Assembly: GCF_000716545.1 (NCBI RefSeq)
Contig: NZ_JNWZ01000088.1
Location: 1-36,891 of the forward strand
Direction: 5' to 3'
Length of the DNA: 36,891 nucleotides
From: Kitasatospora phosalacinea
Lineage (GTDB): Bacteria > Actinomycetota > Actinomycetes > Streptomycetales > Streptomycetaceae
The position numbers were made by a program, and so were the translations under genes. This document shows, in pieces, positions 25,857-34,958 of this stretch (position 1 is its first letter; the number at the start of each line of letters is the position of its first letter). Under the pieces are notes generated by a model, which searched no databases, had not been told where the DNA came from, and saw only the letters and a list, made by a program, of their open reading frames with translations.

Positions 25857-26798
25857 GTGCTCGTTATCGTCGCCCCTGGACAGGGTGCCCAGACTCCCGG
25901 CTTCCTCAACCCCTGGCTCGAACTGGACGGCGCCGCCGACCGGCTGCGCCGGTGGTCGGCGACGGCCGGCCTCGACCTGGTGCACGCCGGCACCGAGGCC
26001 TCCGAGGAGGAGATCAAGGACACCGCCGTCGCGCAGCCGCTGCTGGTGGCCGCCGGCCTGGTGACCGCCGCGGCGCTGTTCCCGCAGGGCCCGGCCGGGC
26101 AGGTCGGCGCGGTGGCCGGCCACAGCGTCGGCGAGATCACCGCCGCGGCGCTGGCCGGGGTGCTGTCCGAGGAGGACGCGCTGGGCTTCGTCCGCGAACG
26201 CAGCCTGGGCATGGCGGAGGCCGCCGCGCAGACCGCGACCGGCATGACCGCGGTGCTCGGCGGCGACCCGGAGGCCGTGCTCGCCAAGCTCGCCGAGCAC
26301 GGGGTGACCCCGGCGAACAACAACGGCGGCGGTCAGATCGTCGCGGCCGGCACGCTGGAGCAGCTCGACGCGCTGAAGGCGGACCCGCCGGCCGGTGCGC
26401 GGCTGATCCCGCTGAAGGTCGCGGGCGCCTTCCACACCTCGCACATGGCCCCGGGCGTGGCCCGGCTGGAGAAGCTGGCGCCGACCCTCACCGCCGCGGA
26501 CCCGGCCGTCGCGTACCTCTCGAACCGGGACGGCGAGGTGGTCGGCTCCGGCGCCGAGGTGCTCGCCCGCCTGGTCTCGCAGGTCTCCAACCCGGTCCGC
26601 TGGGACCTGTGCATGGAGACCCTGCAGCGGCTCGGCGCGACCGCCGTGATCGAGCTGTCCCCCGCCGGAACCCTCACCAACCTGGTCAAGCGCAACGTCA
26701 AGGGTGTCGCCACGCTGGCCCTGAAGACCCCCGCCGATCTCGACAAGGCCCGCGCGCTCGTGGCCGAGCACGGCAGCCAGGAGACGACCACCGCATGA
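25857..26798 (+). CDS. fabD: Malonyl-CoA:ACP transacylase FabD
   Basis: A 313-residue enzyme that moves malonyl groups from CoA to the ACP phosphopantetheine arm, supplying FabH and FabF; in streptomycetes it also serves polyketide synthases. It begins VIVAPGQGAQTPGFLNPWLE. The nucleophile is Ser90 in AGHSVGE. The malonate-binding Arg is in FVRERSLGM, and the catalytic His is in the segment VAGAFHTSHMAP. GTG 25857 has GAGAGAGGG 7 nt upstream. Its stop overlaps the fabH start by ATGA, giving translational coupling. It is the first gene of the fab operon. Confidence 0.97.
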   Translation: MLVIVAPGQGAQTPGFLNPWLELDGAADRLRRWSATAGLDLVHAGTEASEEEIKDTAVAQPLLVAAGLVTAAALFPQGPAGQVGAVAGHSVGEITAAALAGVLSEEDALGFVRERSLGMAEAAAQTATGMTAVLGGDPEAVLAKLAEHGVTPANNNGGGQIVAAGTLEQLDALKADPPAGARLIPLKVAGAFHTSHMAPGVARLEKLAPTLTAADPAVAYLSNRDGEVVGSGAEVLARLVSQVSNPVRWDLCMETLQRLGATAVIELSPAGTLTNLVKRNVKGVATLALKTPADLDKARALVAEHGSQETTTA

Positions 26799-27823
26799 GC
26801 GTGACCATCAAGCCGGCCACCGGCGCCCAGTACTCCCGCATCCACGGCGTGGGCGGCTACCGGCCGACCCGGGTGATCCCCAACTCCGAGGTGCTGAACT
26901 GGATCGACTCCTCGGACGAGTGGATCCGCACCCGTTCCGGCATCGCCGAGCGCCGCTGGGCCGGCCCGGAGGAGACGGTCGCCGAGATGTCGGTGCAGGC
27001 GGCCGGCAAGGCCGTCGCGATGTCCGGGATCCGTCCGGAGCAGATCGGCGCCGTCATCGTCGCCACCGTCTCGCACCTGAAGCAGACCCCGGCCATCGCC
27101 ACCGAGATCGCCCAGCGGCTCGGCTGCGGCACCGCCCCGGCGTTCGACATCTCGGCCGCCTGCGCGGGCTTCGGCTACGGCCTGAGCCTGGCCGACGGCA
27201 TGGTGCGCGGCGGCAGCGCCGAGTACGTGCTGGTGATCGGCGTGGAGCGGCTGTCCGACCTGACCGACGTCACCGACCGGTCGACCGCGTTCATCTTCGG
27301 CGACGGCGCGGGCGCCGCGATCGTCGGCCCGTCCGAGGCCCCCGGCATCGGCAAGGTGATCTGGGGTTCGGACGGCTCGCAGGCCGACGTGATCTCGCAG
27401 ACCCAGGCCTGGGACACCGCGTTCGCCAAGCCGGACGCGGTCAACGGCGCCGGTGACGAGACCAAGTGGCCCGCGCTGCGGATGGAGGGCCAGACGGTCT
27501 TCCGCTGGGCGGTGTACGACATGGCGAAGGTGGCCGAGCAGGCCCTGGAGGCCGCCGGGATCACCGCCGACCAGCTCGGCGCGTTCATCCCGCACCAGGC
27601 CAACATGCGCATCATCGACGCCATGGTCAAGAAGCTGGACCTGCCCCCGAGCGTCCCGGTGGCCCGCGACATCGCGGAGACCGGCAACACCTCCGCCGCC
27701 TCCATTCCGCTCGCCATGGAGCGGATGCTGGAGCGCGGCGAGGCCAAGAGCGGCGACCTGGCACTGATCATCGGCTTCGGTGCCGGTCTGGTCTACGCCG
27801 CCGCGGTCGTTACTCTCCCCTAG
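26795..27823 (+). CDS. fabH: Beta-ketoacyl-ACP synthase III FabH
   Basis: A 342-residue enzyme that starts chain synthesis by condensing a short acyl-CoA with malonyl-ACP. In streptomycetes it prefers branched starters such as isobutyryl-CoA. The Cys-His-Asn triad is complete: Cys123 in DISAACAGFGYG, His in IPHQANMRIID, and Asn in ETGNTSAASIPLAM. Length is normal. It overlaps fabD by 4 nt and is followed by an 82-bp gap to acpP. No own promoter is obvious in its upstream sequence. Confidence 0.97.
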   Translation: MSVTIKPATGAQYSRIHGVGGYRPTRVIPNSEVLNWIDSSDEWIRTRSGIAERRWAGPEETVAEMSVQAAGKAVAMSGIRPEQIGAVIVATVSHLKQTPAIATEIAQRLGCGTAPAFDISAACAGFGYGLSLADGMVRGGSAEYVLVIGVERLSDLTDVTDRSTAFIFGDGAGAAIVGPSEAPGIGKVIWGSDGSQADVISQTQAWDTAFAKPDAVNGAGDETKWPALRMEGQTVFRWAVYDMAKVAEQALEAAGITADQLGAFIPHQANMRIIDAMVKKLDLPPSVPVARDIAETGNTSAASIPLAMERMLERGEAKSGDLALIIGFGAGLVYAAAVVTLP

Positions 27824-27905
27824 GCGTCTTTCCCCGCCACCCCCCTGGAAACCCGCGCAGGTCCACCGGACCGGGCGCGGTCAACACCGAGAAGGAGCAG
27901 CCGAT

Positions 27906-28148
27906 ATGGCTACCCGCGAAGAGGTTCTCGAAGGTCTCGCCGAGATCGTGAACGAGATCGCCGGCATCCCGGTCGAGGACGTCGCGCTCGACAAGTCCTT
28001 CACCGACGACCTGGACGTCGACTCGCTGTCCATGGTCGAGGTCGTCGTGGCCGCCGAGGAGCGCTTCGGCGCGAAGATCCCGGACGACGAGGTCAAGAAC
28101 CTCAAGACCGTCGGCGACGCGGTGGACTTCATCGTCGCCAACGTCTGA
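27906..28148 (+). CDS. acpP: Acyl carrier protein AcpP
   Basis: An 80-residue acidic carrier protein of type II fatty acid synthesis. The phosphopantetheine site is Ser40 in DLDVDSLSMVEVV. The flanking helices (ATREEVLEGLAEIVNEIAG at the front, IPDDEVKNLKTVGDAVDFI at the back) are standard. ATG 27906 has GAAGGAG 8 nt upstream, a strong site fitting a highly made protein. A perfect stem-loop follows 16 nt after the stop codon, before fabF. Confidence 0.98.
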   Translation: MATREEVLEGLAEIVNEIAGIPVEDVALDKSFTDDLDVDSLSMVEVVVAAEERFGAKIPDDEVKNLKTVGDAVDFIVANV

Positions 28149-28163
28149 CCTGGTGTCAGGCCT

Positions 28164-28198
28164 CCCGGTCGGGGCGCGCCCCGCGCGCCCCGACCGGG
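28164..28198 (+). terminator. Intercistronic 15-bp stem-loop between acpP and fabF
   Basis: Arms 28164-28178 and 28184-28198 pair perfectly around a 5-nt CCCCG loop; no U-tract follows. Lying inside the operon, it can act as a partial terminator or as a 3-prime stabiliser that raises acpP mRNA above fabF mRNA. Confidence 0.75.
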
Positions 28199-28254
28199 CC
28201 CCTCCCCGTCCGGTCCCCCGGTCCTCCCCTCAGATGTGAGAGAAGAAGAAACCA

Positions 28255-29523
28255 GTGACTGCTGAAAACCGCACCGTGGTCGTCACGGGTATCGGCGCCT
28301 TCACGCCGCTGGGCGGCGACGCCGCCACTTTCTGGGAGGGCCTGCTGGCCGGCAAGTCCGGGGTGCGCTCCCTCACCGAGGAGTGGGCGGCCGAGCTGCC
28401 CGTCCGGATCGCCGCCCGGGTCGCCGTCGAGCCCGGCGAGATCCTGCCCCGCCCGCTGGCCCGCAAGCTGGACCGCTCCGCGCAGTTCGCGCTGATCGCC
28501 GCCCGCGAGGCATGGAAGGACGCCGGCTACGAGGCCCCGGCCACCGACGAGGCCAACCCGCTGGCCCCCGAGCGCCTGGGCGCGGTCATCGCCTCCGGCA
28601 TCGGCGGCGTCACCACCCTGCTCGACCAGTACGACGTGCTCAAGGAGCAGGGCGTCCGCAAGGTCTCCCCGCACACCGTCCCGATGCTGATGCCCAACTC
28701 CCCGGCGGCCAACGTCGGCCTGGAGGTCGGCGCCCGCGCGGGCGTGCACACCCCCGTCTCCGCCTGCGCCTCCGGCGCCGAGGCGATCGGCTACGCGATC
28801 GAGATGATCCGCACCGGCCGCGCCGACGTGGTCGTGGCCGGCGGCACCGAGGCCGCGGTCCACCCGCTGCCGATCGTCGCCTTCTCCAACATGATGGCGA
28901 TGTCCAAGAACAACGAGGACCCGCAGCACGCCTCCCGCCCGTACGACAAGGGCCGCGACGGCTTCGTTCTCGGCGAGGGCGCGGGCGTGATCGTGCTGGA
29001 GTCCGCCGAGCACGCCGCCGCCCGCGGCGCCCGCGTCTACTGCGAGGCCGTCGGCCAGGGCCTGTCCTCGGACGCCCACCACATCGCCCAGCCCGAGCCG
29101 ACCGGCGCCGGCGTGGCCCGCGCCATCGACGACCTGTTCGCCCGCAACGAGCTGGACAAGTCCGAGGTCGTGCACGTCAACGCGCACGCCACCTCGACCC
29201 CGCAGGGTGACACCGCCGAGATCAAGGCGCTGCGCCGCACCCTGGGCGAGCACCTCGACCACGTGGCGATCTCCGCCACCAAGTCGATGACCGGCCACCT
29301 GCTGGGCGGGGCCGGCGGCATCGAGACCGTCGCGACCGTGCTCGCCCTGCACAACCGGATCGCCCCGCCGACGATCAACGTGGTCGACCTGGACGACGAC
29401 ATCGAGGCCGACATCGTCCGCGACGAGGCCCGCAAGCTGCCGGTCGAGGGCCGCATCGCCGCCCTGAACAACTCCTTCGGCTTCGGCGGCCACAACGTGG
29501 TGCTGGCCTTCCGCACCGTCTGA
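28255..29523 (+). CDS. fabF: Beta-ketoacyl-ACP synthase II FabF
   Basis: A 422-residue elongating condensing enzyme. It decarboxylates malonyl-ACP and extends the growing acyl chain. The triad is complete: Cys171 in VSACASGAEAIG, His in HVNAHATSTPQGD, and His in KSMTGHLLGGAGG. The end NNSFGFGGHNVVLAF is typical. GTG 28255 is preceded by a purine-rich AGAGAAGAAGAAA rather than a clean Shine-Dalgarno, which would give weaker translation than acpP. It is the last gene of the fab operon. Confidence 0.97.
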   Translation: MTAENRTVVVTGIGAFTPLGGDAATFWEGLLAGKSGVRSLTEEWAAELPVRIAARVAVEPGEILPRPLARKLDRSAQFALIAAREAWKDAGYEAPATDEANPLAPERLGAVIASGIGGVTTLLDQYDVLKEQGVRKVSPHTVPMLMPNSPAANVGLEVGARAGVHTPVSACASGAEAIGYAIEMIRTGRADVVVAGGTEAAVHPLPIVAFSNMMAMSKNNEDPQHASRPYDKGRDGFVLGEGAGVIVLESAEHAAARGARVYCEAVGQGLSSDAHHIAQPEPTGAGVARAIDDLFARNELDKSEVVHVNAHATSTPQGDTAEIKALRRTLGEHLDHVAISATKSMTGHLLGGAGGIETVATVLALHNRIAPPTINVVDLDDDIEADIVRDEARKLPVEGRIAALNNSFGFGGHNVVLAFRTV

Positions 29524-29542
29524 CGCACCGTCACGCGCCACC

Positions 29543-29584
29543 CGTGAGGGGGTGCGGGGGCCCCGGCCCCCGCACCCCCTCACG
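29543..29584. terminator. Bidirectional terminator, perfect 20-bp inverted repeat
   Basis: Arms 29543-29562 and 29565-29584 are perfectly complementary; a minimal loop forms in the central GGCC-CC-GGCC part. It ends the fab operon and, in the other direction, the convergent DUF3145 gene. Confidence 0.85.
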
Positions 29585-29589
29585 CGTCC

Positions 29590-30084
29590 TCACACCACCT
29601 GGTGCAGCCAGCGCACCGGCGCGCCCTCGCCCGCGTACCGGAACGGCTCCAGCTCGTCGTCCCAGGGCTTGCCGAGCAGCTTGGCGATCTCCGCCTCCAG
29701 GTCGCCGCCCTCGCTGCGGACGCGCAGCAGCACGGCGCGGAGCCGGTCCTCGGGGATCAGGATGTCGCCGTGCAGGCCGGTGACGGCGTGGAAGACGCCG
29801 AGCGCGGGCGTGGAGGAGTACCGCTCGCCCTCCGCCGTGGCGCAGGGCTCGCTGGTCACCTCGTACCGCATCAACTGCCAGCCGCGCAGCGCGGAGGCGA
29901 GCTTGGAGGCGGCGCCGGGCTCCCCCTGCCAGGAGAGCTCGGACCGCCAGTGGCCGGGCGCGGCGGGCTGCCTGATCCAGTCGAGGTTGACCCGCACGCC
30001 GAGCACGCCCGCGATCGCCCACTCGACGTGCGGGCACAGCGCGCGGGGCGCGGAGTGGATGTAGAGCACACCACGTGTCGTCAC
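29590..30084 (-). CDS. DUF3145 protein
   Basis: A 164-residue protein matching the DUF3145 family: TRGVLYIHSAPRALCPHVEWA at the start, LGVRVNLDWIRQPA, and GTVTGLHGDILIPEDR-like and KPWDDELEPFRYAG segments later. The family is actinobacterial and sits next to fabF across streptomycetes, so a link to lipid synthesis is possible, but no function is known. GTG 30084 has AGGAGG 5 nt upstream. It has no signal peptide or membrane segment. It converges on the fab operon. Confidence 0.93.
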   Translation of the reverse strand: MTTRGVLYIHSAPRALCPHVEWAIAGVLGVRVNLDWIRQPAAPGHWRSELSWQGEPGAASKLASALRGWQLMRYEVTSEPCATAEGERYSSTPALGVFHAVTGLHGDILIPEDRLRAVLLRVRSEGGDLEAEIAKLLGKPWDDELEPFRYAGEGAPVRWLHQVV

Positions 30085-30297
30085 CGGGACCTCCTGGCTG
30101 TGGACGAGGGTCGCCTTCCCCAGCTGCCTCGCTCCGTCACCGGTGGGTCCTGCTACCAGTGGCTACCCCGTGAAGCTCAACTTACTCGACATTAGGTCAT
30201 CAAATCGATCAAAACGGACAACCTTTCCCCCCATGCTAGTCGGTTCCTCCGAGAGGTCTACCCTCCCGGCCCCCACCTCCCCCGAACGGCCGCATGC
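30085..30297. promoter_or_regulatory. AT-richer upstream region of DUF3145
   Basis: No gene is visible. Positions 30175-30240 are unusually AT-rich for this genome. They contain, on the minus strand, a TAATGT box (30189-30194) and a TTGTCC box (30216-30221), but their 21-nt spacing is too long for a normal promoter. The region probably holds the DUF3145 promoter in a form I cannot resolve. Confidence 0.35.
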
Positions 30298-30337
30298 GCG
30301 CGCCCCCGCCGCGGATCGCGCTCCGGCGGGGGCGCGC
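30298..30337 (-). terminator. Terminator of the oxidoreductase gene, perfect 14-bp stem
   Basis: Arms 30298-30311 and 30324-30337 pair perfectly around a 12-nt loop. It begins about 50 nt past the stop codon of the oxidoreductase. Confidence 0.7.
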
Positions 30338-30385
30338 TGACGGACCGGCAGCCGATCCGGCGTCAGACCGCGGCCGTCGTCCCGG

Positions 30386-31414
<1,029 letters not shown>

Positions 31415-31427
31415 CACATACTCCTCA

Positions 31428-31498
31428 GGGTGAAATATTCACTAGCTAAAGCAATCGTGGGGATGAAAAGTTCAGGTTGTCAAATGTTCAGCTAGAAT
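31428..31498. promoter_or_regulatory. MarR-oxidoreductase divergent control region with repeated operator-like sequence
   Basis: On the minus strand CTAGCTGAACATTTGACA (31478-31495) and CTAGTGAATATTTCACCC (31428-31445) are related, the second lacking one C. The second contains the palindrome GTGAA-ATA-TTCAC (31430-31442). The first contains a perfect TTGACA (31479-31484), which with CACGAT 18 nt downstream may be the oxidoreductase promoter. TAGAAT (31493-31498) serves marR. A repressor at either site would cover a promoter. Confidence 0.5.
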
Positions 31499-31505
31499 CG
31501 GAAGC

Positions 31506-32027
31506 ATGGCGCAGCAGGAGGAGCAGGTCATGGCGGAGGAGCAGGCACCGACTGTCGACCCCATCACGCTGGAGGTCGTCGACCTGATGGCGCGCCTGGT
31601 CGGGCTCTTCCACCGCGAGTACGAGGAGGCCGCGGCCGCCCGCTCGCTCACCGGCGCCCAGGCCAAGGTGCTGGCGCTGCTGCGGCGCGGGCCGATGCCG
31701 ATGCGGCACATCGCCCAGACCCTCTCCTGCGAGCCCTCCAACATCACCGGCATCGTCGACCGGCTGGAGGGGCGCGGCTTCGTCACCCGCGAGTCCGACC
31801 CGCAGGACCGCCGGGTCAAGCTGGTGGTCGCGACCGACGCCGGCCGCTCGGCCTCCAGCGAGCTGCGCGAGTCGCTGAACTTCGCCCGCGAGCCGCTGGC
31901 CGCCCTCGAGGGCGACGAGCGCGCGCAGCTGCGCGACCTGCTGCGGCGGATGCTCGACTCCACCGACTCCGGCACCTCTCCCGGTGCCACGGGCAGCACC
32001 GGCGGCAGCGCCGCGAAGACGGGCTGA
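31506..32027 (+). CDS. MarR-family transcriptional regulator
   Basis: A 173-residue winged-helix regulator. The DNA-binding core is at about residues 47-105: LTGAQAKVLALLRRGPMPMRHIAQTL, then CEPSNITGIVDRLEGRGFVTRESDPQDRRVKLV, ending in the MarR wing motif DPxDRR. One Cys (SCEPSN, in the recognition helix region) could be redox-active, but this is not proof. The last 20 residues are disordered Gly/Ser/Thr. There is no ribosome site; TAGAAT at 31493-31498 lies exactly 7 nt before ATG 31506, suggesting a leaderless mRNA. It probably represses itself and the divergent NADP-dependent oxidoreductase. Confidence 0.93.
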   Translation: MAQQEEQVMAEEQAPTVDPITLEVVDLMARLVGLFHREYEEAAAARSLTGAQAKVLALLRRGPMPMRHIAQTLSCEPSNITGIVDRLEGRGFVTRESDPQDRRVKLVVATDAGRSASSELRESLNFAREPLAALEGDERAQLRDLLRRMLDSTDSGTSPGATGSTGGSAAKTG

Positions 32028-32089
32028 ACTCCCGCCGACGGCACCCCGGCACCGCTCCACCGACCCCTTCACCGGTTCCTCCCGCCGCC

Positions 32090-32122
32090 CGTCCGCCGCC
32101 CGTCCGCCGCCCGTCCGCCGCG
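32090..32122 (+). repeat. 11-bp tandem repeat, three units
   Basis: CGTCCGCCGCC occurs at 32090-32100 and 32101-32111, with a third unit at 32112-32122 differing at the last base. It lies between marR and the LCP gene, outside any coding frame I support. Slippage is the likely origin. Confidence 0.75.
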
Positions 32123-32189
32123 CCCGCGACGGGCCGGGCGGGACCGCCGGACCGACCGGCGCACCGGGGTCGAAAAAACTCTCGAAAAA

Positions 32190-32265
32190 AATGGTTCGCG
32201 TGTAACCATTCCGTGGACCGAACCGTCCAAGTAATGACGAGTGCCGATCCGCAGTGCGGCGGATC
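32190..32265 (+). promoter_or_regulatory. Candidate ECF-sigma promoter and 5-prime leader of the LCP gene
   Basis: TGTAACC (32201-32207) is followed after 16 nt by CGTCC (32224-32228), a spacing and pair resembling ECF sigma promoters (AAC - N16 - CGTC), including streptomycete SigE. A palindrome AATGGTT-N7-AACCATT (32190-32210) overlaps the -35. A 7-bp hairpin GATCCGC/GCGGATC lies in the leader at 32246-32265. Two A-rich tracts lie just upstream. LCP genes are known SigE-type targets. Confidence 0.45.
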
Positions 32266-32323
32266 CGCCGAGTGCCTTCCCTCGGGCACCAGTTGCCGCT
32301 GCGCGCAGAGAGACCGCCGACCG

Positions 32324-33895
32324 ATGACCGACGCCACGCAGAGACCCGCCTCGGCCCGCTCCCGCGGCCGCCGAATAGCCCGCGGCCTGGGGGCCACCGC
32401 CGCCGCACTCGTCGTCGCCGCCGCCGGGGCGGGCGCCTGGTACTACCAGCGGCTGGACCACAACATCACGACCTTCGCGCCCGAGGGCATCGCCTCCAGC
32501 CGCCCCCCGGTCGCCACGCCCGCGCCCACCGGCGGGGTGCCCGTCAACGTCCTGCTGCTCGGCTCCGACACCCGCGACGACGGCAACAGCTCGCTGGGCG
32601 GCGGCGACGAGGGCGTGGGTCACTCCGACACCGCGATCCTGCTGCACGTGTACGCCGACCACAAGCACGCCGTCGGCGTGTCGATACCGCGCGACACCCT
32701 GGTCACCATCCCGCCCTGCCGCCTGCCGGACGGCAAGTGGAGCAACCCGCGGAACAACCAGATGTTCAACTCGGCCTTCACGGTGGGCGAGTTCAAGGAG
32801 GGCAACCCGGCCTGCACGCAGAACACCGTGGAGGCGCTGACCGGGCTGCGGATCGACCACACCCTGGTCGTCGACTTCAAGGGCTTCGCGGCCATCACCA
32901 GCGCCGTCGGCGGCGTGGACGTCTGCGTCCCCAACGACGTGGACTCCTACGGCATCCACCTCTCCAAGGGCCGGCAGACCGTCGCCGGGCAGCAGGCCGT
33001 GGACTACGTCCGGGCCCGGCACGGCATCGGCGACAACTCCGACATCGGCCGGATGCTCCGCCAGCAGGCGTTCATGTCCTCGCTGATCAAGAAGGTGCAG
33101 AGCAAGGGCTTCGACCTGACCAGCCTGCTGCCGCTCGCCGACGCCGCCACCAAGTCGCTCACCGTCGACCCCGGGCTCGGGTCCCCCTACAAGCTCGCCG
33201 AGTTCGCCCAGTCGCTCCAGGACATCCAGCTCTCCGACATCCAGTTCGTCACCCTCCCCTGGCGCTTCCAGGGCGCGCGCGTCGCCGTGGTCGAACCGGA
33301 CGCGAGCATCCTGTGGAGCCTCCTGCGCCAGGACCGCACCCTCGACGGCCGCCCCACCGACACCGGCGCCGCCCCGGCCCCGAGCACCGAGCCCAGCCCC
33401 GGCGTCTCCCCCTCCGTCACGGCCACCGCCACCGCCACCAGCAGTGCCGGTGCCGACGCCGCCCTGTTCAAGGCGCCCGTCACCGTGCACAACGCCGCCA
33501 AGTCGGGCGGCCTGGCCGGCCGCACCGCGCTCGCCCTGCGCGGCAAGGGCTACACCGACATCACCATCGGCGCCAACACCGCGGCCCGCCGCACCACCCT
33601 GATCGAGTACGCGCCCTCCCAGCGGGCCGCCGCCGAACGCCTCGCCCAGCTCTACCCCGGCGCCGAACTCCGCTCCGGCGCCACCGACGGCATCGTCCTC
33701 ACCCTCGGCCAGGACCGCGCCAACGCCGACACCCCCGACGTACCGGACGCCGACGACACCGGCGCCGGGGCCACCGGCGGCGGGGTCACCGGCGGCGGCT
33801 CCCCCGGCGCCCTCCCCTCCAGCATCCCGTCCGGGATCGCCGACAACACCCGGCCCGCCGACACCGACCTCTGCAACGACCTCAGCTTCGGCTGA
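32324..33895 (+). CDS. LCP (LytR-CpsA-Psr) cell wall glycopolymer ligase with LytR_C domain
   Basis: A 523-residue membrane-anchored enzyme that attaches teichoic-acid-like or other glycopolymers to peptidoglycan outside the cell. It has a basic N-terminus, one membrane segment near residues 24-42 (LGATAAALVVAAAGAGAWYY), and the LCP domain at about 68-300: VNVLLLGSDTRDD, HSDTAILLHV, VSIPRDTLV, DFKGFAAITSAVGGVDVC, and VDYVRARHGIGDNSDIGRMLRQQ with the catalytic Arg/Asp set. A Thr/Ala/Pro linker and a LytR_C domain (about 385-470) follow, then a Gly/Thr/Pro tail. ATG 32324 is chosen; the frame is open to ATG 32234, but codons there are less GC-biased at third position. Expression probably responds to envelope stress. 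Confidence 0.92.
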   Translation: MTDATQRPASARSRGRRIARGLGATAAALVVAAAGAGAWYYQRLDHNITTFAPEGIASSRPPVATPAPTGGVPVNVLLLGSDTRDDGNSSLGGGDEGVGHSDTAILLHVYADHKHAVGVSIPRDTLVTIPPCRLPDGKWSNPRNNQMFNSAFTVGEFKEGNPACTQNTVEALTGLRIDHTLVVDFKGFAAITSAVGGVDVCVPNDVDSYGIHLSKGRQTVAGQQAVDYVRARHGIGDNSDIGRMLRQQAFMSSLIKKVQSKGFDLTSLLPLADAATKSLTVDPGLGSPYKLAEFAQSLQDIQLSDIQFVTLPWRFQGARVAVVEPDASILWSLLRQDRTLDGRPTDTGAAPAPSTEPSPGVSPSVTATATATSSAGADAALFKAPVTVHNAAKSGGLAGRTALALRGKGYTDITIGANTAARRTTLIEYAPSQRAAAERLAQLYPGAELRSGATDGIVLTLGQDRANADTPDVPDADDTGAGATGGGVTGGGSPGALPSSIPSGIADNTRPADTDLCNDLSFG

Positions 33896-34030
33896 CCGCC
33901 CGGTCAGGAGCCCTCACCCCCGCCGGAGCGCGACGACAGCCGACGGGGGCGGGGCGGCCCGACGGGGTGGTGAGATCCGGCGGGGTGGCCTGGCCCGGCG
34001 GGGCAGCGCGGCCCTGCGGCGCGGCAGGTC

Positions 34031-34924
34031 TCACCGCTCCGGGTCGGGAACTCCCGTCACCACCACCGTCACCCGGCGCCCGCCGAACTCGCCCGCCCGC
34101 AGCAGCCCGTACACCGCCCACAGCGCCTTCGCCACGTACCGGCGCTCCACTGGCACCCCGTACGCGCCCTGGAACCAGTGGGCGAACCGTTCCAGCTCCA
34201 GCGGGACCTTTCCGTAGCCGCCGCCGTGCCAGCCGTGCGCGAGCCGCCAGTTGGTGAACTCCCGTCCGTACCCGGCCCGGTGCAGTGCCGACACCTCGCC
34301 CTCCAGGTAGCCCTCGCCGCGCAGCACCGCCACCCCGAGCGCCCGCGGGCCCTCGGGCAGGCCCGCGGCGATCCCGGCCAGCGTGCCGCCGGTGCCGACC
34401 GCGCAGCACACCACGTCTCCCGGGCCGAAGTCCGGCTGCTGGGCGGCGAGTTCCCCGGCGATCACCGCGGCGCCGCGCACCGCCGGGCCGTTGGAGCCGC
34501 CCTCGGGGAGCACGTAGTAGCCCTCCCGCCGCTCCCGCCCGCCGGCGGCCGCCTCCCGGTAGGCGGAGCGCTCGACGAACTCCAGCACCATGCCGTCCCG
34601 TTCGGCCCGGGCCAGCGACCAGTTGCGCGGCCGCCCGGCGAGCTCCGCACCGCGGATCACGCCGACGCTCGCCAGCCCGAGCCCGTGCGCCGCGGCCGCC
34701 ACCGCCCGCACGTGGGTGGAGTACGCCCCGCCGTAGGTGAGCAGCCCCCGGGCGCCCTGCGCGACGGCCAGTTCCAGGTTCGGCGCGAGCTTGCGCCACT
34801 TGTTGCCCGGCACCGTCGGATGCGCCAGGTCGTCCCGCTTGAGCCACAGCTCCGCCCCCGCCGCGGCGAACTCCGGGTCGTCGACCCTCGTCAACGGCGT
34901 GGGCAGGACGGCGGCGGGAAGCAT
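34031..34924 (-). CDS. PLP-dependent deaminase, ACC deaminase / D-cysteine desulfhydrase family
   Basis: A 297-residue fold-type II PLP enzyme. The Schiff-base Lys is Lys42 in VPGNKWRKL, the family signature. The segment LTYGGAYSTHVRAVAAAA binds substrate carboxylate, and CAVGTGGTLAGIAAGL holds the PLP phosphate. It opens with LPTPLTRVDDPEF. The family includes D-cysteine desulfhydrase and 1-aminocyclopropane-1-carboxylate deaminase; the sequence alone does not decide, and true ACC deaminases are longer (about 340). There is no ribosome site; TAGGGT (34931-34936) lies 6 nt before ATG 34924, so a leaderless start is likely. The propeller lipoprotein gene ends 34 bp upstream on the same strand. 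It converges on the LCP gene without an obvious strong terminator. Confidence 0.88.
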   Translation of the reverse strand: MLPAAVLPTPLTRVDDPEFAAAGAELWLKRDDLAHPTVPGNKWRKLAPNLELAVAQGARGLLTYGGAYSTHVRAVAAAAHGLGLASVGVIRGAELAGRPRNWSLARAERDGMVLEFVERSAYREAAAGGRERREGYYVLPEGGSNGPAVRGAAVIAGELAAQQPDFGPGDVVCCAVGTGGTLAGIAAGLPEGPRALGVAVLRGEGYLEGEVSALHRAGYGREFTNWRLAHGWHGGGYGKVPLELERFAHWFQGAYGVPVERRYVAKALWAVYGLLRAGEFGGRRVTVVVTGVPDPER

Positions 34925-34958
34925 CCGTCCACCCTAGGCCCTGGCGGAACCGGCCCCG

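Noticed and set aside
32234..32323. An upstream LCP start at ATG 32234, which would be leaderless after CGTCC
   Set aside because: The 30 extra codons have clearly less G/C at third positions than the gene and include a leader hairpin and a Cys-rich unlike-family stretch; ATG 32324 is preferred, though not proven.
33892..33907. A small hairpin CTGACC/GGTCAG over the LCP stop codon as a terminator
   Set aside because: A 6-bp stem overlapping the coding end is too weak and short compared with the other terminators here.
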